Source of the DNA: Gp6-AA40 sp035711805
Lineage (GTDB): Bacteria; Acidobacteriota; Vicinamibacteria; Vicinamibacterales; UBA2999
Assembly: GCA_035711805.1 (NCBI GenBank)
Contig: DASTBV010000167.1
Location: 32,089 to 96,088 of the forward strand
Direction: 5' to 3'
DNA: 64,000 nucleotides
Shown here: piece by piece, positions 52,909 through 61,069 of the stretch
Layout of the letters: each line of letters begins with the position of its first letter
Position numbering within the stretch: position 1 is the stretch's first letter
The notes under the pieces: generated by a model
The model's database searches: none
What the model was told of the DNA's origin: nothing
What the model saw: the letters and a program-made list of their open reading frames with translations, nothing else
Translations under genes and position numbers: made by a program

Positions 52909-54744
52909 CTAATCTGGCGTGAAGCGGTTGGCGTAATCCTGTTTCCGGCCCGCGTCCTGCTGATCCTTGCGCAAGACCGCCCGGCCGACCACCAGAAGAT
53001 CCAGATCGGTCCCCATGAAGCAGCGGAACGCGTCCTCCGGCGTACATACGATCGGCTCGCCACGTACGTTGAAGCTGGTATTGACCAGTACCGGGCAACC
53101 GGTGCGCGACTTGAACGCCTGGAGAAGCTGGTAAAAGAGCGGGTTCGTCTCGCGATGAACCGTCTGGACGCGTGCCGAGTAGTCGACGTGCGTGACGGCG
53201 GGGATCGTCGATCGGACGACATTCAGCTTGTCGATACCGAACAGACGCTGTTCATTGTCGGTCATCGCACGCCGGTGACGCTCCTTCACATCGGCAACGA
53301 GGAGCATATACGGGCTGTCGTCGTTCAAGTCGAACCAGTCGCCGACGTCCTCGCGCAGAACCGCCGGCGCAAACGGCCGGAAGCTTTCACGATATTTGAC
53401 CTTCAGGTTGAGCGTCTTCTGCATCGACGGCGAGCGGGCATCGCCGAGGATCGAACGCGCACCCAGCGCGCGCGGACCGAACTCCATTCGCCCCTGAAAC
53501 CATCCGACCGCCTGGCCCGACGCCAGTGCGGCCGCCGTCTGCTCGATCATCGCGCAGTCGTCGGAGGCAACCTCGAAACGCCCTCCCGCCGATCGCAGCC
53601 GGCTCTCGATGTCCGCCTGCCCATACTCCGGACCGAGATAGCTGCCGGACATCCCGTCCGACGACCCGGCGGGCACTCGATCGCGGCCGTGATGGGCATG
53701 ATACGCGGCGAGCGCCGCGCCGACGGCGCCGCCCGCGTCGCCGGCCGCGGGCTGGACCCAGATTCGCTCGAATCGTCCGTCGCGCAGGACCTTGCCGTTC
53801 GCGACGCAGTTGAGCGCCACGCCGCCGGCCAGACAGAGATTCGGCATCCGGAATTCCGTCGCCAGCGCACGCGTCAAGCGCAGCATGATCTCGTCTGTCA
53901 CCGCCTGCACCGATGCGGCGACATCCATGTGAAACGGCTCCAGCCCCTCGTCGGCCTGCCGCGGCGCGCGGCCGAACAGCCGCGCAAAGCGCTCGTTGGT
54001 CATCCGCAGGCCGGTGCAGTAGTCGAAGTAGTCGAGGTCCAGCCTGAAGCTGCCGTCCGGCTTCACGTCGATCAGCGAATCGAGAATCTGCTGCGTGAAT
54101 CGCGGCGTTCCGTACGGCGCAAGCCCCATCACCTTGTACTCGCCGGAATTGACCTTGAAGCCGGTGTAGTAGGTGAACGCCGAATAGAGAAGGCCGAGCG
54201 AGTGCGGAAAATGGATTTCCCTGACCGGCTCGAGCGTCTTGCCTCGGCCGACGCTGACCGACGTCGTCGTCCACTCGCCGACGCCGTCCATCGTCAGCAC
54301 CACGGCCTCGGAAAACGGCGATGGATAGAACGCGCTGGCGGCGTGGCTCTGGTGATGTTCCGTGAAGAGGAGTCGCTCCGCCGGACGCATGAACCCGAGT
54401 CGCTCCAGCTCCCGGGCCAGGAGATCCTTCTGAAACAGCTTCTCGCGGATCCACAACGGCATCGCCATCGCAAAGCTGCGGTAGCCGCGCGGCGCGAAGG
54501 AGAGATAGGTTTCGATCAGCCGTTCGAATTTGAGGAATGGCTTCTCGTAAAAAACGACGGCGTCGATATCGTCCGGCGTCCCTCCCGAGTATTCGAGACA
54601 GAAGCGGACAGCGTTTACCGGGAACCGTGCGTCGTGTTTGCGCCTGGTGAAACGCTCCTCCTGGGCGGCAGCGACGACCTGACCGTCAACAACGAGCGCT
54701 GCCGCGCTGTCGTGGTAATACGCGGAGAGACCTAGGACTTGCAC
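52909..54744 (-). CDS. NodU/CmcH-family carbamoyltransferase
   Basis: The 611-residue product starts at GTG 54744. The N-terminal half is an ASKHA-type Kae1-like domain that binds carbamoyl phosphate and ATP: LGLSAYYHDSAAALV, EERFTRRKHDARFP and HHQSHAASAFYPSPF with metal-binding His. The C-terminal half (from about 400) carries GWFQGRMEFGPRALGARSIL and GCPVLVNTSFNVRGEPIVCTPEDA. Relatives transfer a carbamoyl group to sugars, antibiotics or saxitoxin. The upstream gene encodes an SxtJ-like membrane protein, a regular companion of this class. The acceptor is probably an envelope glycan or a secondary metabolite. A TATAGA -10-like box lies 12 bases upstream. Confidence 0.92.
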   Translation of the reverse strand: MQVLGLSAYYHDSAAALVVDGQVVAAAQEERFTRRKHDARFPVNAVRFCLEYSGGTPDDIDAVVFYEKPFLKFERLIETYLSFAPRGYRSFAMAMPLWIREKLFQKDLLARELERLGFMRPAERLLFTEHHQSHAASAFYPSPFSEAVVLTMDGVGEWTTTSVSVGRGKTLEPVREIHFPHSLGLLYSAFTYYTGFKVNSGEYKVMGLAPYGTPRFTQQILDSLIDVKPDGSFRLDLDYFDYCTGLRMTNERFARLFGRAPRQADEGLEPFHMDVAASVQAVTDEIMLRLTRALATEFRMPNLCLAGGVALNCVANGKVLRDGRFERIWVQPAAGDAGGAVGAALAAYHAHHGRDRVPAGSSDGMSGSYLGPEYGQADIESRLRSAGGRFEVASDDCAMIEQTAAALASGQAVGWFQGRMEFGPRALGARSILGDARSPSMQKTLNLKVKYRESFRPFAPAVLREDVGDWFDLNDDSPYMLLVADVKERHRRAMTDNEQRLFGIDKLNVVRSTIPAVTHVDYSARVQTVHRETNPLFYQLLQAFKSRTGCPVLVNTSFNVRGEPIVCTPEDAFRCFMGTDLDLLVVGRAVLRKDQQDAGRKQDYANRFTPD

Positions 54745-54756
54745 TGAGAGGGTAAG

Positions 54757-54762
54757 TCTATA
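54757..54762 (-). promoter_or_regulatory. Putative -10 box of the carbamoyltransferase gene
   Basis: TATAGA on the minus strand, 12 bases before GTG 54744. The 93-base gap upstream also holds a 9-base unit (TCCTGAACC) repeated twice at 54786-54803. Confidence 0.35.
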
Positions 54763-54837
54763 GGTTCAAGGGGGTGAACGAGTCCTCCTGAACCTCCTGA
54801 ACCACCATGAACCCCATTTGACCCCAAGGGCGCACTA

Positions 54838-55251
54838 TCAAAACTGGTTGTCCATCGGTGACGACCCGCCGGACCTGGCTATCCAGTAACTCGTTGCGTT
54901 GGGGTCGGCGCGGCGCATTGCGGCAGGTCCCTTCCCGAGCAGTCGCATGACCAGTCCGAACGGCGTGACCACCAGATAGAAGATCGCCCCCATCACGATC
55001 GGGTTGACGATCCGATGCATCAGGAGGCCAATCCGCAGCCAGATCCGATTCGCCGGCCCCAGCGCTCGCGGCCACACAAGCGCCAGCCCGCCGAACAGGA
55101 CGGCCACTCCAGCGGCCCACCACCGCGGCGGGGCGCCACGCCACATGGGCAGCAGCGCAACGATGGTGAACACCACGGCGAACACCAGACCGAACGATCG
55201 GTTGGACGGACCGACGACCTCTTCGTCGCGTGGCGATCCGTGAATGCTCAT
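54838..55251 (-). CDS. SxtJ-family membrane protein
   Basis: The 137-residue product has two or three membrane segments (about 20-37, 45-62, 80-105). Its C-terminal half matches the SxtJ companion of carbamoyltransferases: LGPANRIWLRIGLLMHRIVNP, VVTPFGLVMRLLGKGP and the final SPMDNQF, where relatives end in SMKNQF. I start at ATG 55251. The longer frame to 55305 begins inside a repeat. In other genomes an additional DUF5989 membrane peptide usually lies between SxtJ and the carbamoyltransferase. It is absent here. The protein probably anchors or aids the carbamoyltransferase at the membrane. Confidence 0.85.
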   Translation of the reverse strand: MSIHGSPRDEEVVGPSNRSFGLVFAVVFTIVALLPMWRGAPPRWWAAGVAVLFGGLALVWPRALGPANRIWLRIGLLMHRIVNPIVMGAIFYLVVTPFGLVMRLLGKGPAAMRRADPNATSYWIARSGGSSPMDNQF

Positions 55252-55275
55252 GGCTTCGGAGGATACTCTACGGGA

Positions 55276-55303
55276 AACTCCCAACGCCCAACCCCCAAAA
55301 CTC
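55276..55303 (-). repeat. Heptanucleotide tandem repeat (GGGAGTT type), minus orientation
   Basis: Four units (AACTCCC, AACGCCC, AACCCCC, AAAACTC on the plus strand), inverted relative to the array at 55347. The two could pair across a 43-base spacer. Confidence 0.75.
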
Positions 55304-55346
55304 AACGACGCGGCAGCGAGCGCCGGTGGGGAACGTGGGAGCTGCT

Positions 55347-55381
55347 TTGGGAGTTGGGAGTTGGAGCTTGGGAGTTGACGT
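55347..55381 (+). repeat. Heptanucleotide tandem repeat (TTGGGAG), plus orientation
   Basis: Five 7-base units (TTGGGAG, TTGGGAG, TTGGAGC, TTGGGAG, TTGACGT). The fourth contains the proposed TTG start of the transporter gene, and earlier units supply its GGAG ribosome-binding site. Confidence 0.8.
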
Positions 55382-56648
55382 CAAGGCACGTCCAGCCAAC
55401 ACACCCGGCCAGGTGCTCTTCGCGAGCATGGTCGGCACGACGATCGAGTTCTTCGACTTCTATATCTTTGCAACCGCCGCGGTGCTCGCGTTCCCCCGGT
55501 TGTTTTTTCCCGCCTCCGACCCTGCGGCCGCGACGCTGAACTCGCTCGCCACGTTCGGGCTCGCCTTCCTGGCTCGTCCGATCGGGTCGGCGCTGTTCGG
55601 ACACTTTGGCGATCGGATTGGCCGGAAGACCACACTCGTGGCGGCGCTGCTGACGATGGGGTTTTCGACGGTGGCGATCGGGCTCCTGCCGACATACGAA
55701 AGCATCGGGGTGGCGGCGCCGGCGCTGCTGGCACTGTGCCGCATCGGTCAGGGACTCGGACTTGGCGGCGAATGGGGCGGCGCGGTGCTGCTGGCGGTGG
55801 AAAACGCGCCGCCCGGACGCCGTGCGTGGTACGGCATGTTCCCGCAGCTGGGCGCGCCGGTCGGTTTCTTCTTTTCCGCCGGCATCTTCCTGCTGCTGTC
55901 CGAGTACCTCACCGACGAGCAGTTCTTTTCGTTCGGCTGGCGGATCCCATTCCTTGCGAGCGCGGCCCTCGTGCTGGTGGGGCTGTATGTGCGGCTCACG
56001 ATCAGCGAGACGCCGGTCTTCCAGGCGGCGATGACACGTGAGGAGCGCGCCCGGGTGCCGATCGCCGAGGTGTTCCGGCATCACTCGCGGACGGTCGTCA
56101 AAGGCATCCTGTCATCCCTCGTCACGTTCGTCCTCTTCTATCTGATGACGGTCTTCGCGCTCTCGTGGGGAACGACCGCCCTCGGCCACAGCCGTGGAGA
56201 TTTCCTTATCAGTCAGTTGATCGGGGTTGTCTTCTTTGCCGTGACGATCCCCATCAGCGCCACAGTGGCGGAACACGGCCGACGGCAGACATTGATCTGG
56301 GTGACGGTCGCCATTGGCGCCTTCGGTTTCGCTTTCGCGCCGATGCTCGAGTCCGGCTTTGCGGGGGCGACAGCGGCAATGATCGTCGGGCTGTCGCTGA
56401 TGGGGCTGACGTATGGACCGCTGGGCACCGTCCTGTCCGAGCTCTTCCCTACCCGTATCCGTTATACCGGCAGCTCGATGACGTTCAATCTGACCGGGAT
56501 CTTCGGGGCGTCGCTGGCCCCGTACATAGCGACCTGGCTGGCCCAGACCTACGGCCTGCCGTACGTCGGCTATTACCTGGTCGGGGCCTCGGCCTTAACC
56601 CTGGCAGGCCTGCTCTCGATTCACGAAACGCGCGACACGGCCCTTTAA
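55368..56648 (+). CDS. MHS-family major facilitator transporter (second copy)
   Basis: TTG 55368 gives 426 residues, the family's usual length. ATG 55230 would add 46 residues translated from repeats. About 12 membrane segments carry MHS motifs: GTTIEFFDFY in helix 1, GDRIGRKTTL in loop 2-3, RIGQGLGLGGEWGGAVLLAVE in helix 4 and GWRIPFLAS. The GGEWGGA motif is that of proline/betaine, shikimate or alpha-ketoglutarate type symporters. This differs from the citrate-type GGEVGP of the 28671 transporter, so the substrate is probably different. No metabolic gene adjoins it to suggest which. Confidence 0.88.
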   Translation: MGVDVKARPANTPGQVLFASMVGTTIEFFDFYIFATAAVLAFPRLFFPASDPAAATLNSLATFGLAFLARPIGSALFGHFGDRIGRKTTLVAALLTMGFSTVAIGLLPTYESIGVAAPALLALCRIGQGLGLGGEWGGAVLLAVENAPPGRRAWYGMFPQLGAPVGFFFSAGIFLLLSEYLTDEQFFSFGWRIPFLASAALVLVGLYVRLTISETPVFQAAMTREERARVPIAEVFRHHSRTVVKGILSSLVTFVLFYLMTVFALSWGTTALGHSRGDFLISQLIGVVFFAVTIPISATVAEHGRRQTLIWVTVAIGAFGFAFAPMLESGFAGATAAMIVGLSLMGLTYGPLGTVLSELFPTRIRYTGSSMTFNLTGIFGASLAPYIATWLAQTYGLPYVGYYLVGASALTLAGLLSIHETRDTAL

Positions 56649-56875
56649 CCGGTTTTTTACCAAGCTTTTACAAATCTCCGGTATTCACTCGCGCGGCCCG
56701 CAACGTAAGAATAGCGAGGCTAGACGTGTCGCAGGTCGAGGTGCGCGCGGGCGCCAGGCGGCTGCGGTATCCTATTAAGTCCATTGGCCTTCCGGCCAGA
56801 GACGGTAGAGCTGAGGGCCGCGCTTCAACCGCGCCGAACGGCCGTTACATGAACTCACACCACCGGAGCGGATTC
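56649..56875. other. Intergenic region without recognised gene
   Basis: The 227 bases between the transporter and cassette C include a T-rich stretch (CCGGTTTTTTACC) just after the transporter stop, which may end its transcript. A GC-rich region with short inverted repeats (GGCCTTCCGGCC) precedes the DUF1592 gene. I see no confident promoter, riboswitch or small gene. Confidence 0.4.
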
Positions 56876-59593
56876 ATGAAAGTCAGGTCCCTGGTTATTG
56901 GCTCGCTGGCGGTGCTCACCTGGGTGCTTGCCGTGAGCGCGCAATCGTCGCGGCCCCAGACGGCGGCGACCCCTGCGCAGCCACAGGCGGCTCGTCCTAC
57001 TCAGGCGCCCGCGACGACTCCCGCTCAGATTCGGCCGGTGGCCACCGTGGCGGCTGCGCCGACGGTAACGGCGGACGCCCAGCGGGCGTTCTTCAAGCAG
57101 TGGTGCGTCGGCTGCCACAACACGGGTGCCAAGGCGACCGTGGATTCGTCGCGGAAGCTGCAGATCGACGCGCTCGATCCGGCGAATGTCGACAAGGATC
57201 GTAAGACGTGGGAGCTGATCGTCCGCAAGGTCCGCGCGGGGCAGATGCCGCCGTCGGGCATGAAGCGGCCGGAGGCGTCGCTCTTCGACTCCCACATGAC
57301 GGCGCTGGAGAACGAGCTCGACCGCACGGCTCCTCCCTTCGCGCCGCCCCCGGGGCTCCATCGCCTGAACCGCACTGAGTACGCGAACGTGATTCGCGAC
57401 CTGCTCGCGCTCGAGATTGATGCCGCGAAGTATCTGCCGTCGGACGACTCGACGGCGGGCTTCGACAACATCGCCGGCGCACTGGGCGTGTCCTCGACGC
57501 TCGTCGAGGCTTACGTCAACGCCGCGCAGAAGATCGCGCGGCTCGCGCTTGGCTATCCGGAAGATCCGGGCCTCGTCGTCTACCGCACGAAGGAAGACAC
57601 GTCGCAGGACTACCACATCGAAGGGCTGCCGTTCGGCACGCGCGGCGGCATGCTCGTCCCGCACGTGTTCCCGTCCGACGGCGAGTACACCATCACCGTG
57701 ACGCCGATTTTCGGCGACAACATGTCTCCGACGGGCTTCGGATCCGTTCCGTGCGAGCGGCTCGAAATCCTCCTGGACGGCGAGCTGCTTCAACTGCTCA
57801 ACTGGCAGGGCGGCGGCCGTAATCAGAGTACGAACTGCGGCAACCGCGGCCGTGGCGCCGGACCTGCCGACCCGGCACAGGCGGCAGCGGGCAACGCCGG
57901 CGACGGCGCCGCCCGCGCCGGCGGCGGCGGTGGCGGTGGCGGCGGGTTTGGCCGCAACGCGCCCCCGATGCGCGTCCGCTTCAAAACGACAGCCGGCAAG
58001 CACATGATTGGCGCCACTTACCTGGCGACGAATTTCGCGCCGCTGCTCGACCTCGATCGCCACTTCATGCGCTCGACGGTGCAGACCGGTCCGACGCCCG
58101 GCTACACCTTCTTCCCGCACGTCGGAACGATCCGCATCGAAGGGCCGTTCAACGCCGTGCCGGCGAAGGACAGCGCCAGCCGGCGCAAGATCTTCGTCTG
58201 CACGCCGAAGACCGCGGCGGAAGAAACGGCCTGTGCGCGCCGCATCATCACGAACCTGGCCACCTACGCCTACCGGCGTCCTGCCGTGCAGGCGGACGTG
58301 AATCTGCTGATGGCGTTCTACGAGCAGGGGCGCAAGGAAAAGGATTTCGACACCGGCATCGAAATGGTGCTCGCGCGCATCCTCGCCTCGCCGCAGTTCA
58401 TTTACCGCATCGAGGAAGAGGCCGTGCCGCGCACCGGCAGCGTTGCCGGCGCGACGATCATGGCCAGCCAGCGCCCGCAGGCGCCGCGGACACCGCCCGC
58501 GCAGCGGCTGAACGATCTCGACCTGGCGTCGCGCCTGTCGTTCTTCCTCTGGAGCTCGATACCGGACGCCGAACTGCTCAAGGTCGCTGCGTCCGGAAGG
58601 CTGAAGGATCCGGCCGTGCTCGAACAGCAGGTGCGACGGATGCTCAAGGATCCGAAGGCAGAAGCGCTCGCGATCAACTTTGCCGGCCAGTGGCTGAACC
58701 TGCGTGGCCTCGACGCGTCGGCACCGCTGCCGCTCACCTATCCCGACTTCGACGATCCGCTGCGGCAGGCGATGCGGCGCGAAGTCGAGCTGCTCTTCGA
58801 TGCGATCGTCCGCGAGGACCATCCCATCACCGAGCTGCTGACGGCCGATTACACCTTCGTGAACGAGCGGCTGGCGAAGCACTACGGCATCAAGAACATC
58901 TACGGCAGCCAGTTCCGTCGCGTGCCGCTCGGCGCCGGGTTCGAAGCGCGTCGCGGCCTCACCGGCAAGGGCGCCTTCCTTGTCACGACCTCGAAGCCGG
59001 ACCGCACGTCGCCGGTGACACGCGGCAAGTGGGTGATGACGAACCTGCTCGGCATGAGCCCGCCGAGTCCCCCTGCCGACGTGCCCCCGCTCCCGGCGCG
59101 TGCCGCCGACCCGAACGCGAAAGAGCCGAACATGCGGCTCAAAATGGAGACGCACCGCGTCCGCAACGACTGCACGCAGTGCCACCGGCTGATGGACCCG
59201 ATCGGCTTCTCGCTCGAGAACTTCGACGCCATCGGTCTGTGGCGCACGCAGGACGAGGGCGAGCGGATCAACGCGAAAGACCTGTTCTTCGACAACACCA
59301 CCGTCGATGGGCCTGTCGCCATGCGCGACTGGCTCATCAAGGGATATGGCAACCAGTTCGTGCTGGTCGCCACCGAGAAGCTGCTGACCTACGCGCTCGG
59401 CCGCGGCGTCGAGGCGGGCGACATGCCGCTCGTCCGCGCGATCACGCGCGACGTGATCAAGAACAATGGCCGCTTCTCCTCGATCGTGCTCGGCATCGTC
59501 CGCAGCCAGCCGTTCCAGGTGAATATGAGAGTCGAGGCCGTTCCCGGCTCTACCATCGCCCGCTCAACCGCCGTTCATAACGGAGCGAACTGA
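56876..59593 (+). CDS. DUF1592/DUF1588-type multidomain cytochrome c (cassette C)
   Basis: ATG 56876 follows CCGGAG and starts a signal peptide (residues 1-22). ATG 56849 is an alternative, and the open frame back to 56165 is spurious. The 905-residue product is the longest of the three paralogues. Heme motif CVGCH (C77, C80, H81) precedes DUF1587/1595/1592-like regions; CTQCH (C766, C769, H770) lies in the DUF1588 region. A Gly/Ala-rich insertion with GGGGGGGGGF (about residues 325-365) interrupts the middle domain and is absent from the others. The next gene starts two bases after the stop. It is probably a periplasmic or surface electron-transfer protein; substrate unknown. Confidence 0.88.
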   Translation: MKVRSLVIGSLAVLTWVLAVSAQSSRPQTAATPAQPQAARPTQAPATTPAQIRPVATVAAAPTVTADAQRAFFKQWCVGCHNTGAKATVDSSRKLQIDALDPANVDKDRKTWELIVRKVRAGQMPPSGMKRPEASLFDSHMTALENELDRTAPPFAPPPGLHRLNRTEYANVIRDLLALEIDAAKYLPSDDSTAGFDNIAGALGVSSTLVEAYVNAAQKIARLALGYPEDPGLVVYRTKEDTSQDYHIEGLPFGTRGGMLVPHVFPSDGEYTITVTPIFGDNMSPTGFGSVPCERLEILLDGELLQLLNWQGGGRNQSTNCGNRGRGAGPADPAQAAAGNAGDGAARAGGGGGGGGGFGRNAPPMRVRFKTTAGKHMIGATYLATNFAPLLDLDRHFMRSTVQTGPTPGYTFFPHVGTIRIEGPFNAVPAKDSASRRKIFVCTPKTAAEETACARRIITNLATYAYRRPAVQADVNLLMAFYEQGRKEKDFDTGIEMVLARILASPQFIYRIEEEAVPRTGSVAGATIMASQRPQAPRTPPAQRLNDLDLASRLSFFLWSSIPDAELLKVAASGRLKDPAVLEQQVRRMLKDPKAEALAINFAGQWLNLRGLDASAPLPLTYPDFDDPLRQAMRREVELLFDAIVREDHPITELLTADYTFVNERLAKHYGIKNIYGSQFRRVPLGAGFEARRGLTGKGAFLVTTSKPDRTSPVTRGKWVMTNLLGMSPPSPPADVPPLPARAADPNAKEPNMRLKMETHRVRNDCTQCHRLMDPIGFSLENFDAIGLWRTQDEGERINAKDLFFDNTTVDGPVAMRDWLIKGYGNQFVLVATEKLLTYALGRGVEAGDMPLVRAITRDVIKNNGRFSSIVLGIVRSQPFQVNMRVEAVPGSTIARSTAVHNGAN

Positions 59594-59595
59594 TC

Positions 59596-61002
59596 ATGTC
59601 CTTCATAACGAAAAAGCACATCAAGCGTCGAACGTTCCTGCAGGGTGCGGGCGCCACGCTCGCGCTGCCGGTGCTCGAGGCAATGATTCCAGCCACGACG
59701 GCCGCCGCGCAGACGGCCGCCGGACAGGCAAAGCCGCGCTTTGTCGGCGTCTTCTATCCGCACGGTATGGCGCCAGGTTTCTGGGAGCCGAAGGCCGAAG
59801 GTGCGCTGGATAACCTGCCGGTGATCTCGCAGGCGCTGGCCAAGGTCAAGGACGAGACCACGATCATGAGCGGCCTGTGGTCGAAGTCGGCGGAACCGCC
59901 TGAGGGCACGACCGGGTCGGACCACTGGGTGGCTGCGGCCTACCTCACCGGCATCAAGCCGCGGAAGACGGCCGGCTCGGATGCGACCGTCGGCAGCGCG
60001 ACGATCGACCAGCAGATCGCGCAGAAGATCGGCCGCGAGTCGCTGCTGCCGTCGCTTCAGCTCGCCGTCGAGGATCCGAACTCGAGCTCGAGCAACTGCG
60101 GCGAAGGCTACAGCTGCTCGTACACCAACTCGATTTCGTGGATCGAGCTGCCGACGCCGCCCGAGGAGCACGTGCCGCGCACGAGCCCGCTGCCCATGGA
60201 GCTCAATCCGCAGGTCGTCTTCGAGCGCCTGTTCGGCAGTGGCTCGACCCCCGAGCAGCGGGCGCAGCGCATGCGCCAGAGCAAGAGCATCCTCGACTCG
60301 CTCGTCGCCGAGCTCGCGACGCTTCGCCGCCAGCTCGGACCGGCGGACGTCCAGACGGTCAACCAGTACACGGACGAGATCCGCGAAATCGAGCGCCGCA
60401 TCCAGCTCGCCGCCAAGGCGTCGGGCGATGTGCCGGAGCTGGATCTGCCGCCGGGCATTCCCGAACAGTTCGATCAGCACATCAGGTTCCACTACAAGCT
60501 CGTGGCACTGGCGCTGAAGGCCGACATCACTCGCGTCGTCACGCTGCTCGGCGCCCGCGACCTGACCGGCCGCACGTATCCGTTCCCGAAGGGCGAGCTC
60601 TTCCCCAACGGCGGCACGAGCGTGAGCTTCCACGGCGGCTCGCATCACCAGGACGACCCGGTGCAGATTCGCCGCTACGCGGATTTGAACAAGTACCACC
60701 TACTGACGACGGCGTACCTCGCGGAGGAGCTGAAGGCGATCAAGGAGGGCGACGGCACGCTGCTCGACAATACCGTCATCCTCCACGGCACGAACATGGG
60801 CAACTCCAATCAGCACCAGCACTACGACGTGCCGCACTTCCTGATCGGCGGCAAGAACCTGGGGCTGAAGGGAAACCGGCACCTGGCCTACGAGCGCAAA
60901 ACGGTCCCCACAGGCAACCTGCTCCTCAGCGTGCTGAACTTGTTCGGGATCGAAAAAGACAAGCAGGGAGACAGCACGGGGCCACTCGCAAAGCTTCTCT
61001 AA
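59596..61002 (+). CDS. DUF1552 family protein, Tat-exported (cassette C)
   Basis: The 468-residue product begins MSFITKKHIKRRTFLQG, a Tat signal with RRTFLQ (residues 11-16), and carries the family motif HGGSHH (346-351). It is a little longer than the copies at 259 and 17536, with an added Ser/Glu-rich loop (EDPNSSSSNCGEGYSCSY) containing two cysteines near residues 160-175. The start is two bases after the DUF1592 stop, so the pair is made together. The reaction is unknown. Clusters of conserved His in the motif suggest a metal site. Confidence 0.88.
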   Translation: MSFITKKHIKRRTFLQGAGATLALPVLEAMIPATTAAAQTAAGQAKPRFVGVFYPHGMAPGFWEPKAEGALDNLPVISQALAKVKDETTIMSGLWSKSAEPPEGTTGSDHWVAAAYLTGIKPRKTAGSDATVGSATIDQQIAQKIGRESLLPSLQLAVEDPNSSSSNCGEGYSCSYTNSISWIELPTPPEEHVPRTSPLPMELNPQVVFERLFGSGSTPEQRAQRMRQSKSILDSLVAELATLRRQLGPADVQTVNQYTDEIREIERRIQLAAKASGDVPELDLPPGIPEQFDQHIRFHYKLVALALKADITRVVTLLGARDLTGRTYPFPKGELFPNGGTSVSFHGGSHHQDDPVQIRRYADLNKYHLLTTAYLAEELKAIKEGDGTLLDNTVILHGTNMGNSNQHQHYDVPHFLIGGKNLGLKGNRHLAYERKTVPTGNLLLSVLNLFGIEKDKQGDSTGPLAKLL

Positions 61003-61069
61003 TCGACGTGGGCCGGGCCCAGCGAGCGCTGCACGTCAGGCGAGCGGACCCGGCGTAAGGACCGACACG

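Noticed and set aside
55276..55381. Insertion-sequence ends
   Set aside because: The inverted arrays have no transposase between them and no target duplication.
56165..56875. N-terminal extension of the cassette C cytochrome
   Set aside because: Reads the transporter gene in another frame; signal peptide and ribosome site place the start at 56876.
56649..56875. Riboswitch or small RNA before cassette C
   Set aside because: GC-rich inverted repeats are present but match no riboswitch class I recognise.
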